Assembly (NCBI RefSeq): GCF_002078015.1
Contig: NZ_LWBP01000002.1
Span: 124,001 to 188,000 of the forward strand
Reading direction: 5' to 3'
Length of the DNA stretch: 64,000 nucleotides
Source of the DNA: Niastella populi
Lineage (GTDB): Bacteria > Bacteroidota > Bacteroidia > Chitinophagales > Chitinophagaceae
The position numbers and the translations under genes are program-made. The notes beneath the pieces are model-generated. The model was not told where the DNA came from. It ran no database searches and saw only the letters and a program-made list of their open reading frames with translations. Below, piece after piece: positions 27,679-37,265 of the stretch (the first letter of the stretch is position 1; each line of letters begins with the position of its first letter).

Positions 27679-28188
27679 TTATTTAACGCCCAGGTCTTTT
27701 AAAATATCCTCGCTACGGTCTAGTTTGGGGTCGGCAAAGATAACGGTAATTCCTTCACTTTTATCCAAAATAAAATCCAGTGAACGGTTAACGGCCAGCT
27801 TTTGTATTGCGTTGTATACCTTATCCTGTATGGGTTTCACGAGCTCCTGCCGTTTTTTGAACAGATCACCTTCAAAACCAAAGCGTTTACGCTGAAGGTC
27901 GCGCACTTCCTTTTCGCGTACGAACAACTCATCTTCGCGTTTTTTCTTTAACTCAGGGCTCAACATTACCTGTTCGGCCTCAAAATCCTTGTACATTTTG
28001 TCGAGGATGCTTTGTTTGCCATCAACTTCTTTCTGCCACTGTTCGCTGAACTGGTCGAGCTTTTTTTGCGCTTCTTTATATTCAGGAAGTTTATCCAGAA
28101 TGTATTTGGTATCTACAATTGCATATCGTTGGGCCTGCGAGGCTAAGGCAAGCACCATCAGGCAGGCAATGAACATTACTTTCTTCAT
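27679..28188 (-). CDS. OmpH/Skp-family periplasmic chaperone (first copy)
   Basis: 169 residues with a signal peptide cut after LASQAQ. It starts with the family beta strand YAIVDTKYILDKLPEYKEA, then long coiled-coil arms rich in Lys, Glu and Gln (about 45-110), and ends with LDFILDKSEGITVIFADPKLD. It lies between bamA and the second ompH; such tandem ompH genes after bamA are common in Bacteroidota. Confidence 0.94.
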   Translation of the reverse strand: MKKVMFIACLMVLALASQAQRYAIVDTKYILDKLPEYKEAQKKLDQFSEQWQKEVDGKQSILDKMYKDFEAEQVMLSPELKKKREDELFVREKEVRDLQRKRFGFEGDLFKKRQELVKPIQDKVYNAIQKLAVNRSLDFILDKSEGITVIFADPKLDRSEDILKDLGVK

Positions 28189-28260
28189 GGTGTTTCGTTT
28201 TATACGTAAATGGTATTATATTCTTTTTATGCTTTGCCAATTGCCTGTTGCCAATTGGTT

Positions 28261-30996
28261 TTACTCGGGTTCGTAACCCAGCATGAACGTAAAGCGGGTA
28301 GCATCACGTAACCTGCCGCCCTGTGTAACGCGGTCGAAACCTACGCCATAGTCAAACCCAAGCAATCCGAACATGGGCAGGAAGAAACGCATACCCACAC
28401 CGGCGCTTCTACGCAGGCGGAACGGATCGTAGGATTTATAATCGAACCAACCGTTGGCGGCTTCAAACCAAACCATACCAAAGATGGTGCTGCTTGGATT
28501 GGTTGTGAACGGATAACGCATTTCAAGCGTATACTTGTTGAATATTGTAAAGAAACGCTGTGCGTTTTGCTGATCGGGGTTGAATTTGGGATCAGAGCTT
28601 TCATACACGGGATAACCGCGATGCGCAATGATATCATAACCCAAAATAAAGCTACCGTTTGCCAAACCGGCATCACCCACCTGGAAGCGCTCAAATGGCG
28701 AGTAATCGAGGTCGCGGTTGTAGCGGCCCATAAAACCATATTTGGCAGCAGCACGCAGTACGAACTGGCGCGATCTGTCGGCGCCCATAGGCCGGCCGAT
28801 GGGAATAAACCATTCGGCATTCACCCGCCATTTATGGAACTCAGGTAATTTATAGGCATCCTGGTTGGTAGTACTCGTTTTAAATAATGAATACGGTGGC
28901 GTAAACTGACCGCTCAGTAAGAAGTTTGAACCACTTACCGGGAAGATCGGGTTGGGGCCTGCCGAGTTTCGGTTAAGGGCAACCTTAATACTCAGGTTAT
29001 TTGAGGTTCCGTTTTTGAAATCCTGGGTGAACAGGGTATAGTTCTGCAATTTATATTGCGTATAGCTGAGTGAGTATACCAGGGTAAAGAAGTCATCGGG
29101 CCATTTCAATTGTTTACCCAATGAAATGCTGGCGCCGAAGTTTTTCAGCCTGTTGGTATCGCTGAAGAAATATCTTCCGCTCGCATCGATACCACCGGTA
29201 CGGAATACGCTCTTATACATGCTGAAGGTGAGCGAATTCCTTTTCTTGCCACCCAACCAGGGCTCGGTAAATGAAAAGTTGTACGACTGGTACGCGCGGC
29301 CGTTCGATTGTATGCGCATACTCAGCTTTTGCCCGTCACCGGTAGGTAATGGGTCCCATGCTTTTTTGTTGAGAATATTTTTGATGGAGAAGTTGTTGAA
29401 CGATACACCCAGCGTACCGGTTAAACCGATACCACCGCCCCAACCGGCGCTCAGCTCGAGCTGATCAGAAGATTTTTCTTCAACACTATAATGTATATCC
29501 ACCGTTCCGTCTTCAGGATTGGGAACGGGATTAATGCCGATCTTCTCCTGGTTGAAGAAGTTCAGCTGTGCAATTTCACGTTGTGAACGAATGAGGTCCT
29601 GACGGCTGAATTTTTCACCGGGCAGGGTACGCAACTCACGGCGGATAACGTGCTCTTTTGTTTTTTCGTTACCTGAAATGGTAACGTTCTTGATAGTGGC
29701 CTGCGGCCCTTCCTGTATACGTATCTCGAAGTCGATAGTATCGTTGTAAACGGCGGTTTCCACCGGTTCAATCCGGAAGAACAGATAACCGTCGTCCATA
29801 TAATAGCTACTGATGTCGCCGCCTTCCTGCGACATTTGTTTACCCAGTTTTTTGTTCAGGATCTCGAGGTTATAAATATCACCTTTCGAAATACCTAACA
29901 TAGCGGTAAGCACCGTATCGGTAAACTTGGTATTTCCCTTCCAGGTAACATTACCGAAATAGTAGCGATGGCCTTCGTCTACTTTTATATCGATACGCAG
30001 GTTACCTTTCTGGTTATAATATTTTTTTTCGTCTACAATGGCAGCGTCGCGGAAACCGAGCGAGTTGTAGTATTCCAGCACTTTCTCCTTATCTTCTTCA
30101 TACTTCTTCTCATTGAACTTGGCCGAGCTGAATAGTTTAAAGCGGAAATAAGGATCGAGAAACTCCTTGGTTTTGGTTAGCGATAAGAAGCCGGCGTCTC
30201 TCAGGTAATCTTTGAACAATATCTTGCCGCTGGTATTGGTACCAAACGGGCTTTGTGTGGTATCGGCATAGAGGGTAAACTTGGTCATTTCCTTGGTACC
30301 CTTCAGCTGTTTTTTCAGTTTTGATTCAATTACCTGATCGTTGCCAAAAAAGCTCACGTTATCGATACGTACTTTATGGCCTTTTTCAACATACAGGTTC
30401 AGGACAATTGAATTGGGCAATGCAGGGTCTGTAGCTTCTTCTATACGAACGGAGGCGCTTTGAAAACCTTTGTCGGTATAGAACTTCTTTATGGCTTCCT
30501 CGGCTGTGCGTTTAGTGTTTTCCGTAACCACCCGGCCTTTTATCAGACCGATCTTTCCTTTCAGTTCGTCCTGGTCGGCTTTTCGAACCCCTATAATATG
30601 GAAATCTGACAGGGCCGGCCGTTCTGAAACCTGGATCTCTATAAATAATTTATTGCCTTCGAGTTTGGTAAAAAAGATCTGAACGTTCGAGAACAGGTGC
30701 TGGTTCCACAGGTTAATGATGGCCTTGCTAAAGTTATCGCCCCCCGGTATCATTACTTTATCGCCTACATTAATGCCTGCAATGGAAATAAGCAGCTGCT
30801 GATCGTACCGTTTTGTACCGGTAACAACAATGCCACCGATATAATATTCTTTGGGAACTTTTGAGGTAACTATATTCTCTAATTCCGGATCAATAGACGT
30901 TGGAACAGTGTCGGTAACTACCTGGGCACGGAGTGAACCGACTGTTAATGATGCAAATACCAGTAAAAAAATACTAAAAGTACGCGAACGCTGCAT
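28261..30996 (-). CDS. bamA: Outer-membrane protein assembly factor BamA
   Basis: The essential insertase that folds beta-barrels into the outer membrane. About 911 residues from ATG 30996 (MQRSRTFS, signal peptide ending SLRAQ). The N-terminal half holds the POTRA repeats (from about 55 to 490; units such as YYIGGIVVTGTKRYD, VRIDNVSFFGNDQV, YYFGNVTWKGNTKF, ATIKNVTISGNEKT). The C-terminal half is the 16-strand barrel with the conserved surface-antigen end (RRSAGVGMRFFLPMFG, FTFMLGYEPE). Length exceeds E. coli BamA, mainly through insertions in the POTRA and barrel loops, as usual in this phylum. Confidence 0.96.
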   Translation of the reverse strand: MQRSRTFSIFLLVFASLTVGSLRAQVVTDTVPTSIDPELENIVTSKVPKEYYIGGIVVTGTKRYDQQLLISIAGINVGDKVMIPGGDNFSKAIINLWNQHLFSNVQIFFTKLEGNKLFIEIQVSERPALSDFHIIGVRKADQDELKGKIGLIKGRVVTENTKRTAEEAIKKFYTDKGFQSASVRIEEATDPALPNSIVLNLYVEKGHKVRIDNVSFFGNDQVIESKLKKQLKGTKEMTKFTLYADTTQSPFGTNTSGKILFKDYLRDAGFLSLTKTKEFLDPYFRFKLFSSAKFNEKKYEEDKEKVLEYYNSLGFRDAAIVDEKKYYNQKGNLRIDIKVDEGHRYYFGNVTWKGNTKFTDTVLTAMLGISKGDIYNLEILNKKLGKQMSQEGGDISSYYMDDGYLFFRIEPVETAVYNDTIDFEIRIQEGPQATIKNVTISGNEKTKEHVIRRELRTLPGEKFSRQDLIRSQREIAQLNFFNQEKIGINPVPNPEDGTVDIHYSVEEKSSDQLELSAGWGGGIGLTGTLGVSFNNFSIKNILNKKAWDPLPTGDGQKLSMRIQSNGRAYQSYNFSFTEPWLGGKKRNSLTFSMYKSVFRTGGIDASGRYFFSDTNRLKNFGASISLGKQLKWPDDFFTLVYSLSYTQYKLQNYTLFTQDFKNGTSNNLSIKVALNRNSAGPNPIFPVSGSNFLLSGQFTPPYSLFKTSTTNQDAYKLPEFHKWRVNAEWFIPIGRPMGADRSRQFVLRAAAKYGFMGRYNRDLDYSPFERFQVGDAGLANGSFILGYDIIAHRGYPVYESSDPKFNPDQQNAQRFFTIFNKYTLEMRYPFTTNPSSTIFGMVWFEAANGWFDYKSYDPFRLRRSAGVGMRFFLPMFGLLGFDYGVGFDRVTQGGRLRDATRFTFMLGYEPE

Positions 30997-31101
30997 TCCG
31001 GGGAGTTTAAAGTGGAGCAAATTAAGGGGGATTTATTAAAAGGGTTTGTTAAAAAGGACACTAATCGACGGAATCATAAAATATTCATGACCAATTCGTA
31101 A

Positions 31102-31863
31102 TTATCCGTTTATATGCTCCTTATTAACCTGGTCGCCGGTTTTTCCAAACCTTCTTTCACGCTTTTGAAAATCCAGGATGGCTTCGTACAGGTTCTCCTT
31201 CCGGAAATCGGGCCAGCGAACATTGGTAAAATACAATTCTGCATAAGCTAGTTGGTATAATAAAAAGTTACTGATGCGGTATTCACCGCTGGTTCGAATC
31301 ATTAATTCAGGATCGGGGAAATTGCTGGTGGCCAGGTACTGTTGCAGGGTGTTTTGAGTGATGGCCGCAGGGTCTATTCTCCCTGCTTTTACATCTTCAG
31401 CTATGTGCTGTACGGCCTGTACCAGTTCCCACCGGCTGCTGTAACTCAATGCCATTACCAGGTTCAAACCGGTATTCCGGCTGGTTATCTGCAGCGATTC
31501 GTTCAGTTCCTTTTGTGCATATTCGGGCAACATCTTTATGTCGCCTATTACATGCAGCTTAATGTTGTTCTTATTGAGTGTTTCGGTTTCCTTGCGAATG
31601 GTTTCTACCAACAGTTCTATAAGACCCGTTACTTCCATTTGAGGCCGGTCCCAGTTCTCGGTAGAAAATGCATAGAGTGTAAGGTATTCAACGCCCAGTT
31701 CGGCGCATCCTTCTACTATATTGCGCACGCTCTCCACGCCATGAAAATGGCCATAGAGGCGATCCTGTCCCTTTTCTTTCGCCCATCTCCCATTCCCGTC
31801 CATAATAATTGCTATATGGCGAGGAAGTCGTTGAAGGTCAATTTGCTCCCGTAGGCTCTGCAT
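31102..31863 (-). CDS. uppS: Isoprenyl (undecaprenyl) diphosphate synthase
   Basis: A cis-prenyltransferase making the lipid carrier for peptidoglycan and surface glycans. 253 residues. The catalytic IIMDGNGRWAKEKG (Asp near residue 21), the GHFHGVESVRN phosphate-binding part, LTLYAFSTENWDRP and the C-terminal PDPELMIRTSGEYRISNFLL with the metal-binding Glu near YAELYF are all intact. It lies just upstream of bamA (about 105 bases) and is likely cotranscribed with it. Confidence 0.96.
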   Translation of the reverse strand: MQSLREQIDLQRLPRHIAIIMDGNGRWAKEKGQDRLYGHFHGVESVRNIVEGCAELGVEYLTLYAFSTENWDRPQMEVTGLIELLVETIRKETETLNKNNIKLHVIGDIKMLPEYAQKELNESLQITSRNTGLNLVMALSYSSRWELVQAVQHIAEDVKAGRIDPAAITQNTLQQYLATSNFPDPELMIRTSGEYRISNFLLYQLAYAELYFTNVRWPDFRKENLYEAILDFQKRERRFGKTGDQVNKEHING

Positions 31864-31904
31864 ACCCTTTTTTTGAAGGGCACAAAGGTACGGAAATCAA
31901 CAGA

Positions 31905-32146
31905 CAATGGGCAATTGGCAATAGACAATTGGCATTTGGCAACAGGCAATGCCCAATACCGTTCAAAATACGGGTTTACCAATTGTTAATTGCTTATTAC
32001 CAGTGGATTAAATAAAAAGGCAATAGGCAATCCGAAAGTTCAGATTGCCTATTGCTTTGCATAATTTGTTAAATAATTGACAACAGGAAGGCGGTAATAG
32101 AACAGCCGGTAAATCGCAAGCCTTGCCTATTGTCTATTGCCCATTG
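31905..32146. repeat. Intergenic element built of GGCAATAGGCAATTG words
   Basis: The left arm (31905-31934, beginning CAATGGGCAATTGGCAATAG) is matched by a right arm (32123-32146) whose complement reads CAATGGGCAATAGACAATAG. Inside are further copies of the words GGCAAT, CAATTGGC and TTGCCTATTG, including a perfect 13-bp hairpin at 32020-32055. The same words occur at about 3021-3040 and 28237-28260. The element lies between the DUF6089 stop and the uppS start. Confidence 0.7.
32020..32055 (-). terminator. Terminator after the DUF6089 gene, made from repeat words
   Basis: GCAATAGGCAATC and GATTGCCTATTGC form a perfect 13-bp stem with a 10-base loop. The minus-strand 3' side continues CTTTTTATTTAA, a good T-tract. 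Confidence 0.8.
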
Positions 32147-32147
32147 A

Positions 32148-33005
32148 TTAATTGGCAGACGGGCAACGATATGAAGTAAGGTTAAATGACAGGGTTATCT
32201 CGGCTAACACGTAAGCGTCTTTTTGTTTTGAATAACCGCGCTGGCGGCCTTCGATGCCGATAATGTCGCCGGTTTCGTAAGAACGGTCCTGTAATAACTG
32301 GGCTGCCGAGGGTGTACCGTCGGGTAATGGTGGAAATTTATCGGAACCTACATAGGTTTTGCTCACATCATCGAGATAATCGGTAGTGGTATACCGGTAC
32401 ACTACTTCAAAACCAAGGTTCATGCGATCGTTGATGGCATATTTAACCCCAACGCCAATGGGAAATACAAGCGCCATGGTATTGTAGGGCTTGCGGTCGG
32501 GATAGGCACCTGTGCCCTGGCCTTCCGTTCCCAACGGGCGAAGAAAATATTTCTGGCCGTTGAGGTAAGCAAAAGGATCGTAGCTGAAAATACCGGCTCC
32601 CAGCGTCACATATGGAGTGAAGTTGTAATAAGGATCAGCGGGAATAAACTTGTAAAAGTTGAAATCGCCCTGCAGGGTAAGCTCAAATACATTTGAGTTG
32701 AAGCTCAGGTTGCGGCGACGCTGATAATCATTCTGGGTATTGTAAACGTCTGAATAACCAAGGCGGGCATAGTGGGCGGCAATACGTAATGCAGTGTAGT
32801 TGCCGAATTGTTTACGAAAAAATACACCAACAGCCGGTTTGGGCCTGTTGAGTTTTGCTCTTGTGTTCAGGTCGCCAAAATAATGTCCAACACCTGCCGA
32901 TATGCCAAACTCACCTTGCTGTACAATACTTTCATATTGGGCAGTAACCTTTTGCACACATAGTACGGAATTAAAGAGTAGTGCTGTTACAACCAATTTC
33001 TTCAT
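32148..33005 (-). CDS. DUF6089-type outer-membrane beta-barrel protein
   Basis: 285 residues from ATG 33005 (MKKLVVTALLF, signal peptide ending VTAQ). The mature protein is an alternating beta pattern (EFGISAGVGHYFGDLNTR, ALRIAAHYARLGYSD, PYVTLGAGIFSYDPFAY, GVGVKYAINDRMNLGFEVVYRYTTTDYLDDV) typical of a small eight-strand barrel. DUF6089 genes sit next to nadK and uppS in many Bacteroidota. The function is unknown; a structural or envelope role is inferred from context only. Confidence 0.88.
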   Translation of the reverse strand: MKKLVVTALLFNSVLCVQKVTAQYESIVQQGEFGISAGVGHYFGDLNTRAKLNRPKPAVGVFFRKQFGNYTALRIAAHYARLGYSDVYNTQNDYQRRRNLSFNSNVFELTLQGDFNFYKFIPADPYYNFTPYVTLGAGIFSYDPFAYLNGQKYFLRPLGTEGQGTGAYPDRKPYNTMALVFPIGVGVKYAINDRMNLGFEVVYRYTTTDYLDDVSKTYVGSDKFPPLPDGTPSAAQLLQDRSYETGDIIGIEGRQRGYSKQKDAYVLAEITLSFNLTSYRCPSAN

Positions 33006-33063
33006 AATTCGCAATTTAACATTAAGAACCGGATTTGCCGGTAAATTTTCTTTGTAATAAAAG

Positions 33064-33942
33064 TTAATTCCTCGTGTCTAAACCCCACGATAATTTGTTA
33101 CGCAGGGTTTGAAGGAAGTTGTTCTCATTCAACCGTACAAGGCTAATAGTAAACGATTCGCGACGTACGGCCAGCTGTACTTTTTTATCTACGAGTTCTT
33201 TTCTGGAGTCAAGGGCACAAATGAAGTGGTCGGTCCTGCCTTCGATTTCAAAGGATATTATATTATCATCAGGCACTATAATAGGCCGAACATTCAGGTT
33301 ATGTGGGGCTACGGGGGTAATTACGAAACTGGAGGATTCAGGAAAAACCACGGGACCATTACAGCTTAGCGAATAACCGGTTGAACCGGTAGGTGTTGCT
33401 ACAATAACGCCATCAGCCCAGTATGTATTTAAAAATTCACCATTCAGGTACGTGTGAATTTTTATCATGGGTGATGTATCTGTTTTATGAATAGCAAATT
33501 CATTTAATCCGTATGGTACATCGCCGAACAATGGTTTGCTCGCATCCAAATGAATTAACGATCGCTTGTCTATTAGTATTGTGCGCTTGACCAGGGATTG
33601 TACCGCAATGTGCAATTCTTTACTGCCGATGCTGGCCAAAAACCCGAGGCGGCCAAAATTTATCCCCAATACCGGAATATTTTTGTCGCGCACCAAGGTA
33701 ACGGTATCCAGTAAAGTACCATCACCCCCAAGGCTTATTACAAAGTCGATAGATTCGGTAAGATCGCCCGAATCGGAAAAAACGGTTGTTTTTTCTGAAA
33801 AACGAACCGATGACTGTATCATTTCATAAAAAGGCTTGTATATAACCGGATGAATATTTTCCTTGGCCAGTTCATCGAGCAACTGCTGCACTTTGTTATA
33901 CTGGTCATCATCAATAACCCGGCTATAAATGGCTACCTTCAT
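33064..33942 (-). CDS. nadK: NAD kinase
   Basis: Phosphorylates NAD to NADP, the only route to NADP. 292 residues. The catalytic GGDG is in FVISLGGDGTLLD (about residue 72-75), the second motif is TPTGSTGYSLSCNGP (about 190), and VAPHNLNVRPIIVPDD follows. It sits between the DUF6089 and POTRA/barrel genes in a same-strand block; the link to the envelope genes is positional only. Confidence 0.96.
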   Translation of the reverse strand: MKVAIYSRVIDDDQYNKVQQLLDELAKENIHPVIYKPFYEMIQSSVRFSEKTTVFSDSGDLTESIDFVISLGGDGTLLDTVTLVRDKNIPVLGINFGRLGFLASIGSKELHIAVQSLVKRTILIDKRSLIHLDASKPLFGDVPYGLNEFAIHKTDTSPMIKIHTYLNGEFLNTYWADGVIVATPTGSTGYSLSCNGPVVFPESSSFVITPVAPHNLNVRPIIVPDDNIISFEIEGRTDHFICALDSRKELVDKKVQLAVRRESFTISLVRLNENNFLQTLRNKLSWGLDTRN

Positions 33943-33971
33943 ACTATGCGGTTAAAAAATTTACCTATCGG

Positions 33972-35450
33972 TTAAAAATCATTCTTGATGTGTAAAAATA
34001 ATCCGTTTTGTCCTAATTGGTTGAAGCTGTAGTCGAGCCGCAGAACGAAGTCATAGAAAGATACAATGTCGAGCCCTGCCCCACCAGTATACAACATGCG
34101 GTTCGTGAGGGAGTTATTGGTAAAGTTCTTATTATAGGAATATCCTGCATCGCCAAATATGCGGGCGTAAATGCGGAATGGAATACGATCGTGCGATTTT
34201 GATTTGATATAAGTAGGCACACTGAATTTAAATAACTGGTGCCGGTAGCTGTTCCGCACCAGTAAACCGGCTGCGCCATCTATCACATAGTCTTCCAGCC
34301 CACGCAGGTACATATCGCCATAGCCGAACATCCGCTGGTTTATATACGGCTGGCTGAATGGAAAACGCAACATTCCCACTGTTTGCAAACTGAAGAAATC
34401 TTTTTTGGTCAGTTCCCACCCCCTGGTTGCGCGGCCGCTGATCTGCCACTGGTTCATTTCCTTATTGTAACCTCGTTTTGCTATGGTAGCGTCGGCCAGC
34501 CAGCCTTTCAAAGGGAAAGGCTTGTAATCGACATTTACATAGCTGATGCTGTATAACAATTCAGGAAAGCTGATGGTACTCCGGTGGTAACCGTAATATT
34601 TGGGATTGAGTTCGTTTATACGTGGGTCAACCGACTGGCGTGTGTAAGATAATGACACAAGGTGCGTAGTTCTCAGGCCCGGCCGGTAGGTGTAATCTAT
34701 ATGGCCCGACCATACTTTTATGCCGCCCTGCAATGAATCTACAAAACGTTGCTGGTTGTCGATAGTTGCGTAATTGATCTCGCGATTGAACGAATACGAG
34801 AAACCGATCTTGTAACCGTGCTTGAGCGATTTGTTCGCATAAGGCTGATCGTACTGAAATTGTATTTGCTGGGTGTAACCGGTAATAAGCCACAGTTTCA
34901 GTTTATCGTTCCGGCCGGTGAAGTTGTTGTAGGTAAATTTAAACCCGTAGTTGATGCGATCGGCGCTATACCCCTGCTTGGCCCATTCGTTCAGGTTTCG
35001 GTCAACCGGTTTCAGATAGGGAATGGGGAAAATATACCAGCGTTCTTTTACCTGTATGAGAATGTCGACCTCATAACCGCGGAATGCTTTCAGCGAAATA
35101 ATGACCTCATTGAATAAAGTGGTATTGATGAGCTGCTGGCGCGAGATCTCGAAGCCTTTTACCAGGTCGGGCAAATAAATGGAGTCGCCGGGTTTAAATG
35201 GCAACTCGCGTTGAATAATGTAAGGCTTGGTTCGTTTATTTCCTTCAATTATTATTTCGCCTACAACAAATGGTGTAGAGTAGTTGTTATTGTAATCCGG
35301 GGCAACAATTGTTCGGGGAGAGTTGTTATTAGCATATTCAGGCGCAGCCATTGAAGTGGAATGTACGGAATCCACCTGGGAGGGTTGTGCATATCCCAGT
35401 GCCACGCAACACAACAAGTTTGCTAGTATACAGTAAAATTTCTTTCCCAT
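33972..35450 (-). CDS. POTRA-containing outer-membrane barrel protein (Omp85-like)
   Basis: 492 residues with a signal peptide (ending LGYAQ). Residues of about 60-130 form one POTRA-like unit (FVVGEIIIEGNKRTKPYIIQ, then GFEISRQQLINTTLFNEVII). The rest is a beta barrel with a C-terminal FVLRLDYSFNQLGQNGLFLHIK strand. A short, single-POTRA relative of BamA/TamA; the role is unknown, possibly outer-membrane assembly. A Bacteroidota-specific neighbour of nadK and the CBS gene. Confidence 0.85.
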   Translation of the reverse strand: MGKKFYCILANLLCCVALGYAQPSQVDSVHSTSMAAPEYANNNSPRTIVAPDYNNNYSTPFVVGEIIIEGNKRTKPYIIQRELPFKPGDSIYLPDLVKGFEISRQQLINTTLFNEVIISLKAFRGYEVDILIQVKERWYIFPIPYLKPVDRNLNEWAKQGYSADRINYGFKFTYNNFTGRNDKLKLWLITGYTQQIQFQYDQPYANKSLKHGYKIGFSYSFNREINYATIDNQQRFVDSLQGGIKVWSGHIDYTYRPGLRTTHLVSLSYTRQSVDPRINELNPKYYGYHRSTISFPELLYSISYVNVDYKPFPLKGWLADATIAKRGYNKEMNQWQISGRATRGWELTKKDFFSLQTVGMLRFPFSQPYINQRMFGYGDMYLRGLEDYVIDGAAGLLVRNSYRHQLFKFSVPTYIKSKSHDRIPFRIYARIFGDAGYSYNKNFTNNSLTNRMLYTGGAGLDIVSFYDFVLRLDYSFNQLGQNGLFLHIKNDF

Positions 35451-35524
35451 TCACATGCCCCGGCAAGCAGTTGCTTGTGTTTTCAAAATTTTAAAAATAA
35501 TGCTGCCCTGATCCTACTGTTGTG

Positions 35525-36187
35525 CTAAATATTCAGATAATTCATCAAGTGGTCGTAATTGTTCCGCAGTTCGTTCTCGTATAGTTCTTCGCCAAAATAG
35601 TATTTCACATTGTATTCATACCGCTGAAATGTAGCAACAATATCGGAAATCTCGAATTTATTGATTTTTATTGCTACAAAAAAGGAACTGGTGTTATTAT
35701 CCCAATAACTATTTAACTGCGTGATCTGTGCGTCATTGGTCTCTACCAGTTTGCTGAGTTCCGAAAAAGAGAAGTTGCGTTGTTCCATTTCCAGCACGAT
35801 CAACCCGCCAGGCTCGCTGGCCCCTGTGGTTTTACCCAGCTCTTTTAACAGGTCGATGGCTGCAATGCACCCTACAAATTCATTTTTCTCTTTGTCTACA
35901 ACCGGTACCAGGGAAAGATTATAATCATTCAAAATTTGTACCGCCTCAATAAAGTGAGTATGGGCGTGTACGGCCACTTTTGAAAAGTGGGTATCAAAAG
36001 ATTGGAGAGTAGCGCGTTCGTCGAGATTCAGCAGGTCTTCCTCAAATACAAGACCCAGGTACTTTTCTTCGGCTACTACGGGTAACTGCATAACATGGAA
36101 CTCCGACATCAGGTCCAGCGCCTGAATAACCGTGTCACTCAAATTGAGTGTGGGAATCGTGGCTGATATTAATTCTTTATTAAGCAC
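35525..36187 (-). CDS. CBS-domain protein with C-terminal ACT-like domain
   Basis: A cytoplasmic regulatory protein. The CBS pair (ATIPTLNLSDTVIQALDLM to FVGCIAAIDLLKELG) is followed by an ACT-like domain of about 85 residues (GGLIVLEMEQRNFSFSELS). CBS pairs usually bind adenosine nucleotides. The open frame extends to an upstream start at 36322, but those 45 residues are hydrophobic and unlike the family; GTG 36187 gives MLNKELISATIP, the expected start. The longer version remains possible. It lies two genes upstream of nadK. Confidence 0.8.
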   Translation of the reverse strand: MLNKELISATIPTLNLSDTVIQALDLMSEFHVMQLPVVAEEKYLGLVFEEDLLNLDERATLQSFDTHFSKVAVHAHTHFIEAVQILNDYNLSLVPVVDKEKNEFVGCIAAIDLLKELGKTTGASEPGGLIVLEMEQRNFSFSELSKLVETNDAQITQLNSYWDNNTSSFFVAIKINKFEISDIVATFQRYEYNVKYYFGEELYENELRNNYDHLMNYLNI

Positions 36188-36347
36188 TGAATCAGAGTTT
36201 ACCTGTCCTATAATAGTGTTATACGATAAACACGTGTAACCGGTTTGTATTATCGCCAAAAAGAAATAAAATAACAAATAGGTATTAACCTTAGCAAATA
36301 GTGAGGCTATTACCTTAACCAAATATAATCAATTATGACGATAGCAT

Positions 36348-37124
36348 TTAGGCTACCGCTGCAGGCTCATTTAATTTTGTCAAAAATTTATGGAGAATGC
36401 GGTTGAATTCGTCTGGTACTTCCATCATTGGCGCATGACCGCATTTATCAATGAAATGCAGCTCGCTGTTTGGAATTAACCGATGAAACTCCCGGCCTAC
36501 GAACGGCGGGGTAATGGCATCATTATTACCCCAGATCAACAATGTGGGTTGTTTGATTTGATTGATATCCTCGCCCAGATTATTTCTAATGGCACTTTTT
36601 GCAAGCGCAATTATTTTTATGGCTTTCAAACGGTTGTTTACGATCTCGTATACCTCGTCAACCAGTTCTTTGGTGGCAATTTTGGGATCGTAAAAAGTAA
36701 GTTCCGTTTTCTTTTTTATATAATCATAATCACCGCGTTTGGGATAAGTGTCGCCCATACCATTCTCAAATAAACCCGAACTGCCGGTTAAAATGAGCGA
36801 TTTTATGCGTTCGGGCTGTTTCAGCACGTGTAAAATGGCTACATGGCCGCCCAAAGAATTTCCGAGCAGGTGTACGTTGTGAAAATCGTGATATTCTATG
36901 AACTTATGTACAAACTTCTGCAGGCCTCCAACTGAAGTATGCAGCAGGTCCATATCAAGCAAAGGGAGTATGGGAACCACTACTTTGTTGTGGTTCTTGA
37001 AGTAATTGATCAAATCACCAAAGTTGCTGAGGGCGCCGAATAATCCATGCAAGAGTATCAGCGGTTCGCCTTCACCTTCTTCAATATACTTGAATTTATC
37101 CACTTGTTTGATCGTATAATTCAT
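36348..37124 (-). CDS. Alpha/beta hydrolase
   Basis: 258 residues, cytoplasmic. The nucleophile elbow is LLGNSLGGH (Ser about residue 93), the oxyanion loop LLHGLFGALSNF (about 24), the acid Asp in WGNNDAITP (about 204) and the catalytic His in DKCGHAPMMEVPDEF (about 232). It is nearest to the carbon-carbon-bond hydrolase/esterase group (MhpC, BioH-like). BioH function is possible, but no biotin gene is near, so I give no symbol. Confidence 0.9.
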   Translation of the reverse strand: MNYTIKQVDKFKYIEEGEGEPLILLHGLFGALSNFGDLINYFKNHNKVVVPILPLLDMDLLHTSVGGLQKFVHKFIEYHDFHNVHLLGNSLGGHVAILHVLKQPERIKSLILTGSSGLFENGMGDTYPKRGDYDYIKKKTELTFYDPKIATKELVDEVYEIVNNRLKAIKIIALAKSAIRNNLGEDINQIKQPTLLIWGNNDAITPPFVGREFHRLIPNSELHFIDKCGHAPMMEVPDEFNRILHKFLTKLNEPAAVA

Positions 37125-37265
37125 CAGCTATGTCTGTTCAAGTCAGTCAATTAATCGCTAAAATAAACGTTTTAATGCAAATAATACACCCTTGCAGTTT
37201 TCACCCTGCAATTTTAATGTAAGCTACTGATTTTTTTACGTTTTTATACCGGTACAACCCCCAAA

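Noticed and set aside
31905-32146. Treating the GGCAATAGGCAATTG-word element as a CRISPR or tandem repeat
   Set aside because: The words are inverted and unevenly spaced, without unique spacers of constant length.
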